From positions 248,001 through 312,000 of the forward strand of contig CAWKIA010000022.1 of assembly GCA_963849635.1 (NCBI GenBank): DNA of 64,000 nucleotides, given 5' to 3'. This DNA is from CAVRUD01 sp963849635 (GTDB lineage: Bacteria > Chloroflexota > Chloroflexia > Thermomicrobiales > UBA6265). This document shows positions 24,684 through 33,592 of the stretch, piece after piece (positions within the stretch are counted from its first letter, which is position 1; each line of letters opens with the position of its first letter). The notes under the pieces were generated by a model. That model made no database searches, was not told where the DNA came from, and saw only the letters and a list, made by a program, of their open reading frames with translations. Position numbers and translations under genes: made by a program.

Positions 24684-25835
24684 TCAAGCGATCTCGCCCA
24701 GGAGTGCACGAAGACCGCGTTTGGCCAGTTGCCTGGCAACTATTACCTTCTGGACCTCGCTGGTCCCTTCCCAAATGCGGTCGACTCGAACATCGCGCCA
24801 GAGCCGCTCGACTGGATTCTCACGCATGTAGCCGCGTCCACCGAAGACCTGGACGCAGCGGTCGGTGACGCGCCCGGCCATCTCGGAAGCAAAAAGCTTG
24901 GCCACGGATGCCCGGCCGTGGGCCAGTTTGGGATCGGAACCGGCTTCAATCTCCGCGGCGACCTCGTAGGTCAGGGCTCTGGCGGCGGCAAGCTCGGTCG
25001 CGCTCTCAGCCAACAGCCACTGGATACCCTGGAAATCGGAGATAGCCTGGCCAAAGGCCTGCCGCCCAGCGGCAAACTCGGTAGCCAGTTCGATGCATCG
25101 CGCGGCCGCGCCCAGGCAACGAGCCGCAATCATGACGCGCTCCTCGCGGAACCAGGCCTGGGTTAGCGTTTGGCCGCCGCCGACCTCGCCCAAGATGGCG
25201 TCGTCCCCGACCCTTACCCCTTTGATATGCAATTCTGGGTGGCCATAGACGACGTGGTGAGTGAATCGTGGGTGGCGCCCGACCGTCAGGCCGGGCGCGT
25301 TGCGATCGACGAAGAAGATAGTCGGCGCCGGACCGTCGCCTGTCTCGACTGTGGCGACGATCAGGAAGAAGCCGGCAACATCCCCGCCGGTGGCAAACCA
25401 CTTTTCGCCGGAGATGACCCAGCCATCGCCGTCGCGAACAGCCGTGGTTTGCAGCCAGGAGGTGTCGCTGCCGGCATCAGGCTCGGTGATCGCGTAACAG
25501 GCGCGGAACTCGCCACAGCAGTACGGCTCGACGTAGCGGGCACGTTGTTCCGGCGATGCGTTGATTAGGACGTTTGGCGGTCTCCACAGAACCGCCCAAA
25601 TGCACCCGGTCAGCCGCCCAAGCTCCTCTTCAAGGATGACTTGCTCTCGAAAAGACAGACCTGCACCGCCCCAAGCGGCCGGAAAGTTGGGCGCGAAGAG
25701 CCCGGACTGCAGGCACACCTCGCGGATCGCTCGTTCCAGCGCCGACGGTACGTTCCCGGCGGCCTCTTCGACCGCCCACTCATACGGGATTAGGGCATCG
25801 ACGAGCGCCTTCGCCCGGATTCGGATGGACTGCAC
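24684..25835 (-). CDS. Acyl-CoA dehydrogenase
   Basis: FAD enzyme of fatty-acid or branched-chain acyl-CoA oxidation. A GTG start at 25835 (VQSIRIRAKALVDAL) gives 383 residues, the usual length, and is preceded by TGGAGAA; the open frame continues 693 bases further upstream but there it is antisense to the glucoamylase. Family motifs are CYAITEPDAGSD, GDGWVISGEKWF (with WFATGGD), RQAFGQAISDFQGIQW, QVFGGRGYMRENPVERLWRD and RIWEGTSEVQ. The catalytic base region is the YMRENP-to-EGTSE segment. Divergent from the glucoamylase. Confidence 0.92.
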   Translation of the reverse strand: MQSIRIRAKALVDALIPYEWAVEEAAGNVPSALERAIREVCLQSGLFAPNFPAAWGGAGLSFREQVILEEELGRLTGCIWAVLWRPPNVLINASPEQRARYVEPYCCGEFRACYAITEPDAGSDTSWLQTTAVRDGDGWVISGEKWFATGGDVAGFFLIVATVETGDGPAPTIFFVDRNAPGLTVGRHPRFTHHVVYGHPELHIKGVRVGDDAILGEVGGGQTLTQAWFREERVMIAARCLGAAARCIELATEFAAGRQAFGQAISDFQGIQWLLAESATELAAARALTYEVAAEIEAGSDPKLAHGRASVAKLFASEMAGRVTDRCVQVFGGRGYMRENPVERLWRDVRVDRIWEGTSEVQKVIVARQLAKRGLRALLGEIA

Positions 25836-26018
25836 TGATTTTCTCCAGACGCCGCGATGCTGTGTCCGGGCATTGTCGGCCCGGACGGCGAATTTGTCTG
25901 CGGGCGCTCGTGGATCATGCGTTAACACTGTGGGAGCGGTACCCACTTTCCGGCGAGGTTGCGCTCGTGTACCGTGCGCGAAACACACACGCAGCGATGC
26001 ACGCCCGGAGGACCGCTC

Positions 26019-28001
26019 ATGCCCCGCGATCTGCCCGTTGGCAACGGCACCTTGCTGGTCAATTTCGACGCCCATTACCAATTGCGCGACATCTACTACC
26101 CGCACGTCGGCCAGGAAAATCAGACCCAGGGCGAACCGAACCGTTTTGGCGTCTGGATCGATGGTGAATTCGCGTGGCTCTCCGACGACAGCTGGAGCCT
26201 CGACCTGCGTTACGAGGTCGATTCGCTCGTCACCCGTGTTGTCTGCACCAACGAGCGTCTTGGCCTGGAGCTCCACTGCGCTGATTGCGTCGACATCGGA
26301 CGCGAAATCTATCTCCGTCGGGTTGAGGTCCGGGATCGCAAGAATGCTGCGCGGCAGGTCCGCCTCTTTCAGCACCTGGACCCGCATCTCTGGGGCAACG
26401 CGATCGGGGATACCGTTTTTCTTGAGCCGGATCTTCGAGCCCTGATCGCGTACAAGGGCCGCCGGAACTTGCTCCTGGGCTGCCAGACGCCTGAGCACAA
26501 TGGGTTCACCCGGTGGGCTACCGGGCAAGCGGAAGTCAATGGCCGCGAGGGAACCTGGCGCGACGCCGAGGACGGCGAACTCGGCGGCAATCCGATCACA
26601 CAGGGGTCAGTCGACTGCGTCGGTGGTGTCGACCTCACCGTGCCGGCGAAAGGTTCCGCCACCGCCTACTTCTGGATTACGGCCGGCTTTCGGTACGACG
26701 ATGTGGTCGAACTGCACGATCTAGTCGTCCGCCGCGGACCGGAGAGTTTCATCGATCGGACTACGTCCTACTGGCGCCTGTGGGTGAACCGCAATGAGAC
26801 CGGCTACTTCCGCGACCTCCCTTCCGGGGTGGTCCGGCTCTATAAGCAGAGCCTGCTGATCCTGCGCACCCAGATCGACGACGATGGCGCAATCATCGCC
26901 GCGACCGACCTCGACATCCTGCAGTTCGGGCGCGACACCTACGCCTACATGTGGCCGCGCGACGGCGCCCTGGTTGCCCACGCGCTCGTGGGAGCTGGTC
27001 ATGGCCGCTCACCACGACGTTTTTTCGAGTTCTGCGCCACGGTGATGACGCCCGGCGGCTTCCTCCTCCACAAGTACAACCCGGACGGATCGCTTGGCTC
27101 CTCATGGCACCCCTGGATGACGGCAGATGGGACCAGGCAGTTACCGATTCAAGAGGATGAGACGGCCCTGGTCCTCTGGGCGTTGTGGGCCCACTTCGAG
27201 CGGTTCCGGGATGTCGAGTTTATCGGCAGTCTCTATCGAAAACTGGTGGTGACCGCCTCCGACTTCCTCTGCGACTTCCGCGAGCCGCAAACTGGGTTAC
27301 CCGCTCCGTCATACGATCTTTGGGAGGAGCGTCACGGGATCTCGACCTACACCGTGGCGGCGGTCGTGGCCGGCATCGAGGCGGGCGCCAACTTCGTGGC
27401 CGCCTTCGGCGAGCACGACCGGGCAGCTCGCTACCGGGCGGAGGCTGCCCAGATGCGGGCGGCGGCGCGCAAGCACCTCTTTGATTCCGAGAAGGGCCAT
27501 TTCTCGCGGATGATCAATGTCCTGCCCGACGGCACGGTCACGCGCGATTCCACCCTCGACGCGAGTATTGCCGGGGCGTTCCAGTTCGGGCTATTCCCGC
27601 CGGACGACCCGGCGATGGCCGCGACGATGGAGGCGTTGGAACGGCGGCTCTGGTGCCGCACCGATGTCGGCGGGATGGCCAGATATGAGGACGACTACTA
27701 CCACCAGGTGAGCCAGGATCTCACCGCCGTCCCCGGCAACCCCTGGTTTATCTGCACCCTCTGGCTGGCCGATTGGTACGCCGCCCGCGCCCGCACGGCC
27801 GCCGACCTGTCCAGGGCAAGGGAGCTGCTGGAGTGGGTCTGTGCGCACGCCCTTCCCAGCGGGGTTCTGGCGGAGCAGGTCCATCCTTACTCTGGCCAGC
27901 CAATTTCGGTCTCGCCGCTTACGTGGAGTCATGCGGCGTTCGTGGAGTCGGTGAATCAGTATCTGGCCCGTCTCAACGCGCTGGACCCGGTAAGGCGGTA
28001 A
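26019..28001 (+). CDS. Glycoside hydrolase family 15 glucoamylase-like protein
   Basis: 660 residues, no signal peptide. N-terminal beta-sandwich (to about 270) starts LPVGNGTLLVNFD; the (alpha/alpha)6 barrel has YMWPRDGA, LPIQEDETALVLWALW, YDLWEERHG (catalytic acid region) and LAEQVHPYSGQP (catalytic base region). It hydrolyses glucose from alpha-glucans, or acts on trehalose in some relatives. A start at 26019 is chosen for GGAGGACC upstream; the ATG at 25959 overlaps the promoter region shared with the acyl-CoA dehydrogenase. The absent leader implies cytoplasmic glycogen or maltodextrin turnover. Confidence 0.9.
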   Translation: MPRDLPVGNGTLLVNFDAHYQLRDIYYPHVGQENQTQGEPNRFGVWIDGEFAWLSDDSWSLDLRYEVDSLVTRVVCTNERLGLELHCADCVDIGREIYLRRVEVRDRKNAARQVRLFQHLDPHLWGNAIGDTVFLEPDLRALIAYKGRRNLLLGCQTPEHNGFTRWATGQAEVNGREGTWRDAEDGELGGNPITQGSVDCVGGVDLTVPAKGSATAYFWITAGFRYDDVVELHDLVVRRGPESFIDRTTSYWRLWVNRNETGYFRDLPSGVVRLYKQSLLILRTQIDDDGAIIAATDLDILQFGRDTYAYMWPRDGALVAHALVGAGHGRSPRRFFEFCATVMTPGGFLLHKYNPDGSLGSSWHPWMTADGTRQLPIQEDETALVLWALWAHFERFRDVEFIGSLYRKLVVTASDFLCDFREPQTGLPAPSYDLWEERHGISTYTVAAVVAGIEAGANFVAAFGEHDRAARYRAEAAQMRAAARKHLFDSEKGHFSRMINVLPDGTVTRDSTLDASIAGAFQFGLFPPDDPAMAATMEALERRLWCRTDVGGMARYEDDYYHQVSQDLTAVPGNPWFICTLWLADWYAARARTAADLSRARELLEWVCAHALPSGVLAEQVHPYSGQPISVSPLTWSHAAFVESVNQYLARLNALDPVRR

Positions 28002-28023
28002 GGGGTGAGGTACTCTCCCGGGG

Positions 28024-29061
28024 TTAGGGGGCCATTAGCCGTGGCCCAACTTCCGTCGCTAGCAGGCGGAGGCAGCGTTCAACGCGTTGGTCATCCACGC
28101 CAGTGGCGTAGGGGTTGGCCAGGAAGGTCGTCAGGCCGAGGGCGGTTTGGGCGGTACGGATGCCAGCCGAGACTGTCTCTGGTGAGCCGATGAACATCAC
28201 TTCATTGCGGACGAGGTCAGCGGCGCTCGCCTCCGCGGCTCCGCGCCGGTCGGGGCGAGAGGCTGGAGTTGCTGTGCCGCCCAGGTCGCGGATCTCATGG
28301 ATCCGGAGCAGATCGTCGACGACCTCTGACTGGGCGCGCTCGTCCGTTTCCGCCAGGTAGACGTGGCGCATCAATGCGATCTCACCCCCGGCCAGGTCCT
28401 GGCCGCGCTTGGCGAATTCCATCCTTGATGCGGCGTACGCCGTCGTCGCGGGCTGCAAGCGCACGATCGGGGCAAACCCAACCGCCAGGTTCATTCCCTG
28501 GTTGGCCATCCACACAACCGCGCCCGCATCGGTGCCTGCATACCAGAGAGGTGGATGGGGCACTTGCAGCGGCAGCGGGTGTATGCCGACTTCGCGCAGC
28601 GTGCTGATGTCGGACTCGAGTGAGACAGTGCCCCCGCTCCATAAGGCCAGGAGAATAGCCAGCCGCTCCTGAAAGATCGGGATCCGGCGAGCCGGGTCCA
28701 CCCCGATCGCTTCGAGTTCGGGCGGCCGGTGACCCAGTCCCAACCCAACCTCCAGGCGGCCACCGGAGAGGTGGTCCAGCACGGCGATCTCTTCGGCCAG
28801 GGCCGCAGGCAGATGCAGAGGTAGGGTGTAGGCAAGAATCCCGAGCCGCATCCGCTTTGTGCGCTGCGATGCGGCGCCGATCCAGACGCCGGGCGCCGGG
28901 CAGCGATAGCCCGTCATGAAGTGGCGTTCGGCGGTAAAGGCGACGTCGAACCCCAGGTCGTCGGCGAGGGCAAGGTGATCGAGCCGGCGGCGATAAACCG
29001 CCGCCGAGTCGTCGGGATCGATCGGATCCACCTGATGGATGTCGAAGATGCCGAGTCGCAC
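28024..29061 (-). CDS. LLM-class flavin-dependent oxidoreductase
   Basis: Luciferase-like TIM-barrel monooxygenase of 345 residues using FMNH2 or F420. Features include the N-terminal RLGIFDIHQ, FDVAFTAERHFM, TLPLHLPAALAEEIAVLDHLSGGRLEVGLGLGHR and VMFIGSPETVSAGI. The GTG at 29061 has CCGGAGGAA immediately upstream; the longer frame to 29115 runs into repeats. Upstream on the same strand lies a tiny peptide unit ending in a terminator, so the gene may be controlled by read-through. The substrate is not identifiable. Confidence 0.88.
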   Translation of the reverse strand: MRLGIFDIHQVDPIDPDDSAAVYRRRLDHLALADDLGFDVAFTAERHFMTGYRCPAPGVWIGAASQRTKRMRLGILAYTLPLHLPAALAEEIAVLDHLSGGRLEVGLGLGHRPPELEAIGVDPARRIPIFQERLAILLALWSGGTVSLESDISTLREVGIHPLPLQVPHPPLWYAGTDAGAVVWMANQGMNLAVGFAPIVRLQPATTAYAASRMEFAKRGQDLAGGEIALMRHVYLAETDERAQSEVVDDLLRIHEIRDLGGTATPASRPDRRGAAEASAADLVRNEVMFIGSPETVSAGIRTAQTALGLTTFLANPYATGVDDQRVERCLRLLATEVGPRLMAP

Positions 29062-29065
29062 GGGG

Positions 29066-29190
29066 TTCCTCCGGAGGAGTGAGACAAGTTCCAAGTCCCA
29101 AGTTGCAAGTTCCAAGAAACGTGTGTGAGGAGCCGAGAACTGTGCGTCAGCAGTCGACTTGGTACTTGGATCTTGAATCTTGAAACTTTT
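29066..29190. repeat. AAGTTCCAAG-type short repeats
   Basis: Tandem variants of CAAGTTCCAAG on the plus strand (about 29088-29118) face an inverted set (ACTTGG, ATCTTGAATCTTGAAACT at about 29158-29190). Together they could fold over about 100 bases. No coding content is apparent. Such repeats lie between the leader terminator and the LLM oxidoreductase. Confidence 0.5.
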
Positions 29191-29201
29191 GACTCACGTC
29201 T

Positions 29202-29243
29202 CGTGAAAACGAATAACGGGCCGGTCCTTGCGGACCGACCCGT
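29202..29243 (-). terminator. Intrinsic terminator after the 15-codon ORF
   Basis: Minus-strand stem of 12 pairs with one G-U (arms 29243-29232 and 29227-29216, loop GCAA), followed by the T-rich TATTCGTTTTC. It is 30 bases past the stop of the small ORF and upstream of the LLM gene. Confidence 0.75.
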
Positions 29244-29272
29244 CATTCTGGGACACCACGACTATCGCGAGA

Positions 29273-29320
29273 CTAGCTCACGACCTCCGTCGTGATGCCC
29301 TCAGAACCGTGACTACTCAT
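29273..29320 (-). CDS. 15-residue peptide with near-ideal ribosome site
   Basis: ATG at 29320, stop TAG at 29275-29273; product MSSHGSEGITTEVVS. AAAGGAGGTGAT (29336-29325) matches the 16S rRNA 3' end almost perfectly and is correctly spaced. A candidate promoter lies 70-100 bases upstream and an intrinsic terminator 30 bases downstream. There is no signal peptide and no run of one amino acid that would mark a classical amino-acid attenuator. It could be a regulatory leader peptide for the LLM oxidoreductase or a free-standing micropeptide. No known family is recognised. Confidence 0.5.
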   Translation of the reverse strand: MSSHGSEGITTEVVS

Positions 29321-29388
29321 GGGCATCACCTCCTTTACCCTACGCGGTTTTTGGAAGGCGTCGGACCCTGTTAGCGGCCCGTGATGTA

Positions 29389-29419
29389 ACGGTACCATGC
29401 CCCCTGGAAATCCGTCAAT
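29389..29419 (-). promoter_or_regulatory. Candidate promoter of the 15-codon ORF
   Basis: Minus strand -35 TTGACG at 29419-29414, spacer 19 bases, -10-like TACCGT at 29394-29389. The -10 match is modest. Confidence 0.4.
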
Positions 29420-29709
29420 GATCTATCTGGCACCGTTTTTCGGGCGGTTGTGATGCCGCTCACACATCTTCCGAATCGCAATTGCACCATCGCTGGCAGC
29501 GGCCACCGCACGTTCACCATGAGGAAATGCCGGGAAAACGCGGTCATAGTCCAGCGCTATGCGATAATCCCGCGACCAATCATCACCTGACCGCGGGCGA
29601 TGGCGCGCCAATACGTTCTCGCCGGCTGCCGGCGAGTGTCGACAGGCTGGCAATATCGGAACCCGATTCCGGACGCCCAGCGGTAACCCACGTGCGAAGG
29701 GAGCGTTCC

Positions 29710-30678
29710 ATGGCCCATCAGGATGCGACGAAGAAATCCCCGATGCTCGAGTACGCCTTCTTCGAGGGCGCCATCGTCCCGTTCTCCGAAGCCAAGATCA
29801 GTGTCGGAACGCACGCGCTGCAATACGGCACCGGCGCGTTCGCGGGCATCCGGGGCTATCTCGACCAGGACGGCGAGACGATCAATATCTTCCGGCTGCC
29901 GGAGCACTCGGCCCGCTTCCTCAACTCAGCCAAGCTCCTGAGGGCCAGCCTGCCGTACGACCGCGATGCCTTCGCCAGGATCATCGTCGACCTGATGGAG
30001 AAGAACGCTCCTCAGACCGATGTGTACGTACGCCCGTTCATGTACAAGGCTTCCGTTCAACTGACTCCCCGCCTGCGCGGCCTCCAGGACGAGGTCACGG
30101 TCTATATGCTGACTCTGGGCGACTACCTCGATACCTCGGCAGGCGTCCGCGCGATCGTCTCCTCCTGGGCCCGCATCCCCGACAATGCCATCCCCAGCCG
30201 GGGCAAGCTCAGCGGGGCCTACATCAACTCCGCCCTCGCTAAGGACGAAGCCGAGGAGAAGGGCGCGGACGAGGCGATTCTGCTCGGCGAAGACGGCCAC
30301 GTGGCCGAGGGCAGCGGCTGCAATATCTTCATCGTGCGCGATGGCATCTTGACCACGCCACCCATCACCGGGGACATCCTCGAAGGCATCACCCGGCGCT
30401 CGTTCCTCAAGTTCGCGACCGATCTGGGCATTCCAATCGAACAGCGAGATATCGACCGCTCGGAACTGTATCTCGCGGACGAGGCCTTCTTCTGCGGCAC
30501 AGGAGTCCAGGTCGCCCCGATCGCGAGTATTGACGGCCGGCCGATCGGCGACGGCGCTCCCGGCCCGATCACGGTCAGTCTGCGCGATGTCTTCTTCGAT
30601 ACCGTGCGCGGCCGCAGCGATCGCTACGCGGAGTGGATCACGCCGGTCCGCTCCCGGATCGCCGCCGGCCGTTCGTAA
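29710..30678 (+). CDS. ilvE: Branched-chain amino acid aminotransferase
   Basis: Fold-type IV PLP enzyme transferring the amino group between glutamate and leucine, isoleucine or valine. The 322-residue protein has GTHALQYGTGAFAGIRGY, RPFMYKAS, the PLP lysine in GKLSGAYINSALAK, EGSGCNIFIVRDG, ILEGITRRS and DEAFFCGTGVQV. The ATG at 29710 follows GAAGGGAG. No T-box or leucine-rich leader peptide is seen in the 270 bases upstream. It stands alone, without other ilv/leu genes. Confidence 0.92.
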   Translation: MAHQDATKKSPMLEYAFFEGAIVPFSEAKISVGTHALQYGTGAFAGIRGYLDQDGETINIFRLPEHSARFLNSAKLLRASLPYDRDAFARIIVDLMEKNAPQTDVYVRPFMYKASVQLTPRLRGLQDEVTVYMLTLGDYLDTSAGVRAIVSSWARIPDNAIPSRGKLSGAYINSALAKDEAEEKGADEAILLGEDGHVAEGSGCNIFIVRDGILTTPPITGDILEGITRRSFLKFATDLGIPIEQRDIDRSELYLADEAFFCGTGVQVAPIASIDGRPIGDGAPGPITVSLRDVFFDTVRGRSDRYAEWITPVRSRIAAGRS

Positions 30679-30845
30679 CTGGTGAGGATCGGAGGGCGAG
30701 TCGCCGTTCTCCTGCGGAACGCCACGGAAACTGAAACTACGTTACCCGGCTGCGAGTTCCCGTTGTGTTACCGGAGGCGACGAGCCGAGCCGGACGTCAA
30801 GGCTGCGCCAGATCCAACCGATTCCCTTGGGAGAGGAGCGTATTG

Positions 30846-31952
30846 ATGCGGCGACGATTCGGTCTACTGGTCGTGCTTTTCCTGCTCATTCAGGTGCTTG
30901 CGGCGGGAATCGCCGGTGGTTCTCCGATCGCGTCCGTGTCCGCGCAGGAGATTACCTGCGACGACTTTAATGATTCCGTGGCCGCGCAGGCCCTGCTCGA
31001 CGCCGACGACCGTTTTGAGGATGCGCTCGATCCGGACGGGGATGGGGACGCCTGCACCGAAGACGACCTGGCCGCGCTCGAAGAGGCCGAGGACGCGGAC
31101 CCGACCATTGGAGAGCTGGACGGCCGGCTTGGCAGCGAGCGCGCCGGTATCGAGGATGAGTACGGCGATCAGACGAATGACGAGGACGAACCCTGGCCGG
31201 TCGGCGCCGAGTACGACGTCGAGGGCTTTCGCCGGGTCTCCGTCTTCTATCACCGGGACTACGCCGCTTACATCATCTTGACCGCGGAACGGCGCTCACC
31301 ATTCAGCCAGAGCGAGGCCGAGGAGATCGCACTCGACTTCCTGCCGGAGGACTTCGAACAGGGCGATCAGCCGGACGAGACCGAGGACGGCGATCTCATC
31401 ATCCCCGGGCACAGTGACGCGATGGAGAATCGCTTCGGCGAAGGCACCTACACCAGGTACGGCGCGGATGGCGAACTCGGCGATGTCCACTTCGTCCTGC
31501 GCCTCAATGCGGACAACGACGTCTCCTCGATCGAGATCGGAATTGGACTCGAAGAGCAAACCGGTCCCGAGGAAGAGGGGGAGGGCGAGGAGGCCGAGTC
31601 GACAGAGGAGGCCTCACCCGAGGAGGAAGAGGACCCGACCGCCGAGCCACAAGAAGAAGAACAGGCCGTCGACGCCGACGAGTATGTCGCGACAGTCCGC
31701 GGCGAGGTCGAGACGCTGCTCGACAGCATCGACGAATTCTTTGCCCTGATCGGCGACCCCGACTTCGGCAACGACGAGTCGATCGACCAAATGAGCGGCA
31801 TCCTGACGCTCTGGGCCGGAGCATCATCGACGGCATCCAACTTGACGCCGCCGGAAGGGTTCGAGGACGCCCACGAGCTCTATCTGGAGTTCACCGACCT
31901 GCTTTTGATCGGCATCCTCGAACTTCCTGGTCGGGATCAGCGACGACGATGA
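30846..31952 (+). CDS. Secreted acidic protein with Excalibur-like calcium-binding repeat
   Basis: A signal peptide (MRRRFGLLVVLFLLIQVLAA, then cleavage near ASVSAQ) is followed by a Cys-bracketed Asp-rich segment: C at residues 38 and 70, with DPDGDGDAC between. This is the Excalibur calcium-binding pattern. A strongly acidic Glu/Pro-rich linker and a helical C-terminus follow. GAGAGGAG supports the 30846 start over the ATG at 30765. The frame changes near 31920: reading one base over continues NFLVGISDDDDASITEASENL to a TAG at 32037, so the true product probably ends there and is about 28 residues longer. Confidence 0.75.
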   Translation: MRRRFGLLVVLFLLIQVLAAGIAGGSPIASVSAQEITCDDFNDSVAAQALLDADDRFEDALDPDGDGDACTEDDLAALEEAEDADPTIGELDGRLGSERAGIEDEYGDQTNDEDEPWPVGAEYDVEGFRRVSVFYHRDYAAYIILTAERRSPFSQSEAEEIALDFLPEDFEQGDQPDETEDGDLIIPGHSDAMENRFGEGTYTRYGADGELGDVHFVLRLNADNDVSSIEIGIGLEEQTGPEEEGEGEEAESTEEASPEEEEDPTAEPQEEEQAVDADEYVATVRGEVETLLDSIDEFFALIGDPDFGNDESIDQMSGILTLWAGASSTASNLTPPEGFEDAHELYLEFTDLLLIGILELPGRDQRRR

Positions 31953-32059
31953 CGCCAGTATTACCGAGGCAAGCGAAAACCTGAGCGATGCCCGGACGAC
32001 GGGACAAACGCTGCTCACTGTGCTCGAAGACGCCTAGCTCACGCTGCCGATGTGATCGA

Positions 32060-32090
32060 AGCGACCGCGTTCTTGAAGAACGCGGTCGCT
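32060..32090. terminator. Bidirectional hairpin terminator
   Basis: A perfect 14-base stem, AGCGACCGCGTTCT and AGAACGCGGTCGCT, with a three-base loop. It lies between the convergent Excalibur protein and thioredoxin genes. Confidence 0.75.
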
Positions 32091-32095
32091 CTGCG

Positions 32096-32782
32096 TTATC
32101 CAGCGTTTGCGGCGTCCGCAATGTCATCGCGGAGCGCGTCGGCGTCGTCATACTGGCCGACCTGGACGTGGTCGATGACGCCATCTGGGGAGATGATGAA
32201 CGTCACCGGCAGGATATCGGCGGTGCCGAAACTTGCCTCGACCGGCCCGACCACTCCTGAGTTACCGCCACCGTCATGACCGATCGGGTAGGTGATTCCC
32301 AGGGACTGGGCGTACTCCGCGACCGCCTCCCGGGTGTCGCGAGCCTTGACGCCGACGCCGACGATCGTGAACGGTGTGTCCCCGGCCGGTCCCGCGTCCG
32401 TGAGGTCCTGGAACAGGGGCATCTCTTCTTTGCATGGGGGGCACCAGGTTGCCCAGAAGTTGAGCACGACGACCTGGCCGCGGAGGTCGGCGAGGCGCAG
32501 CGTCCTGCCGTCCAGCAGTGTCAGTGAGACGTCCGGCGCCTGGGTGTTAATGAGGCTGCCCGCTCGCGAGACCGGGGCATCGTCGTCGGGGTCGTCGCCA
32601 TAGCGGTAAATCCCGATCGCCATTAGGCCGGCGATGAGGATCAGGGCAAGGGCCAGCGGGGTGTACCTGGCATAGGCGCCGTAGCCGACCCGGCCATGGT
32701 CGTCTAGATCGAGCGTCACGTCTGAAGTCGGAGACTCCGTTTCAGGCGTCGTTGTGGTAGTTTCGGGGCTGCTGGGATTCAC
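32096..32782 (-). CDS. Membrane-anchored TlpA/ResA-like thioredoxin
   Basis: 228 residues: a Thr-rich cytoplasmic start, one membrane helix (LALALILIAGLMAIGIY, about 44-60), then an extracytoplasmic thioredoxin fold with the redox motif WCPPC in NFWATWCPPCKEEM. This layout suits reduction of apocytochrome c or other exported thiols. The GTG at 32782 overlaps the stop of the upstream gene (GTGA), implying coupling. The frame stays open further upstream but is antisense-like there. The protein has the usual cis-Pro region DILPVTFIISPDG. Confidence 0.88.
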   Translation of the reverse strand: MNPSSPETTTTTPETESPTSDVTLDLDDHGRVGYGAYARYTPLALALILIAGLMAIGIYRYGDDPDDDAPVSRAGSLINTQAPDVSLTLLDGRTLRLADLRGQVVVLNFWATWCPPCKEEMPLFQDLTDAGPAGDTPFTIVGVGVKARDTREAVAEYAQSLGITYPIGHDGGGNSGVVGPVEASFGTADILPVTFIISPDGVIDHVQVGQYDDADALRDDIADAANAG

Positions 32783-33381
32783 GTGGTGGTCGGGTTTCCG
32801 GGGGAAAATGCGGCCTCGGGCGTACGACCCCCGCCGACTTCGGGCAACGACGCAATCGCCGCGTCGACCTTGTCGCGGAGGTCGTCGTCGCCACCGGGAA
32901 GGACGACGATGATATTGCCCTTGACGATGACGTGAGGCGGACCGTCGCTGCCAGCGACCGGGGTGCCTATCGACGTTAGCACGAGGGATGCCTCGTCCAA
33001 TTCGCCCGATTCGGCCTCCCGCTCTGCCACGGACGAGTAGACAAAGACGTATACCGTCTCTGGGCCGACTGTAATTGCCTGACCGGGGTTCGTGAGCTGC
33101 GATGCCCTGGCGGAAGAACGTCCCAACGCGGCATCCAGATCTTGCGCGATCAGCGCGTCCAGCACGTTGATGGCTTCGATCCGGCCGACTGTCTCGGGGT
33201 TCGGCGGCGGCGCGGTCGCGGAGTCCTCGTCGTTGTTTTCCTCGTACCACAGGTAGCCGGCGATCACGACCAGCACGATTGCCAGTGCCGCGAAGATCAG
33301 CGACGACCCGAGATTTCGGCGTCTGGCTTGTTGTCGTTGCCGGTCCACTCGTCGCCGCCTATCCGCATGCGTGTCGCCCAT
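32779..33381 (-). CDS. Single-pass membrane protein of unknown function
   Basis: 200 residues: basic N-terminus (RRRRVDRQRQQARRR), one helix (LIFAALAIVLVVIAGYLWY, about 29-47), and an extracytoplasmic domain of about 150 residues with INVLDALIAQDLDAALGR and a repeated acidic/hydrophobic pattern ending in a Pro/Thr tail. No family is recognised. It overlaps the TlpA-like gene by four bases and is certainly its operon partner, suggesting a role in envelope redox or cytochrome maturation. The start is uncertain; ATGs at 33381 and 33444 are in frame. Confidence 0.65.
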   Translation of the reverse strand: MGDTHADRRRRVDRQRQQARRRNLGSSLIFAALAIVLVVIAGYLWYEENNDEDSATAPPPNPETVGRIEAINVLDALIAQDLDAALGRSSARASQLTNPGQAITVGPETVYVFVYSSVAEREAESGELDEASLVLTSIGTPVAGSDGPPHVIVKGNIIVVLPGGDDDLRDKVDAAIASLPEVGGGRTPEAAFSPGNPTTT

Positions 33382-33592
33382 CCGCCGGGCAGGTCTTCGG
33401 GCTGGCCCTACGGACCGGTAGATTGTGCCGTACGAATGACCCATTCTGGATGGTACGCCTTCGCCGGGACCATAACCAGTCGGAAGGCCGGATGAACGGC
33501 ACGACAACACCTTGGCAGCCGCCGCGCCATGCGCTAGGTTGCGAGCGGCACTTGCACATGTCGGCACGCGTGGCACGAACTAAGGGGGCAGG

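Noticed and set aside
25836..26528. N-terminal extension of the acyl-CoA dehydrogenase frame to 614 codons
   Set aside because: The extra 231 residues are antisense to the glucoamylase, and a GTG with a ribosome site at 25835 gives the normal family length.
29423..29653. 76-codon minus-strand frame upstream of ilvE
   Set aside because: It has no plausible ribosome site or family and overlaps the promoter region of ilvE; retained only as a possibility.
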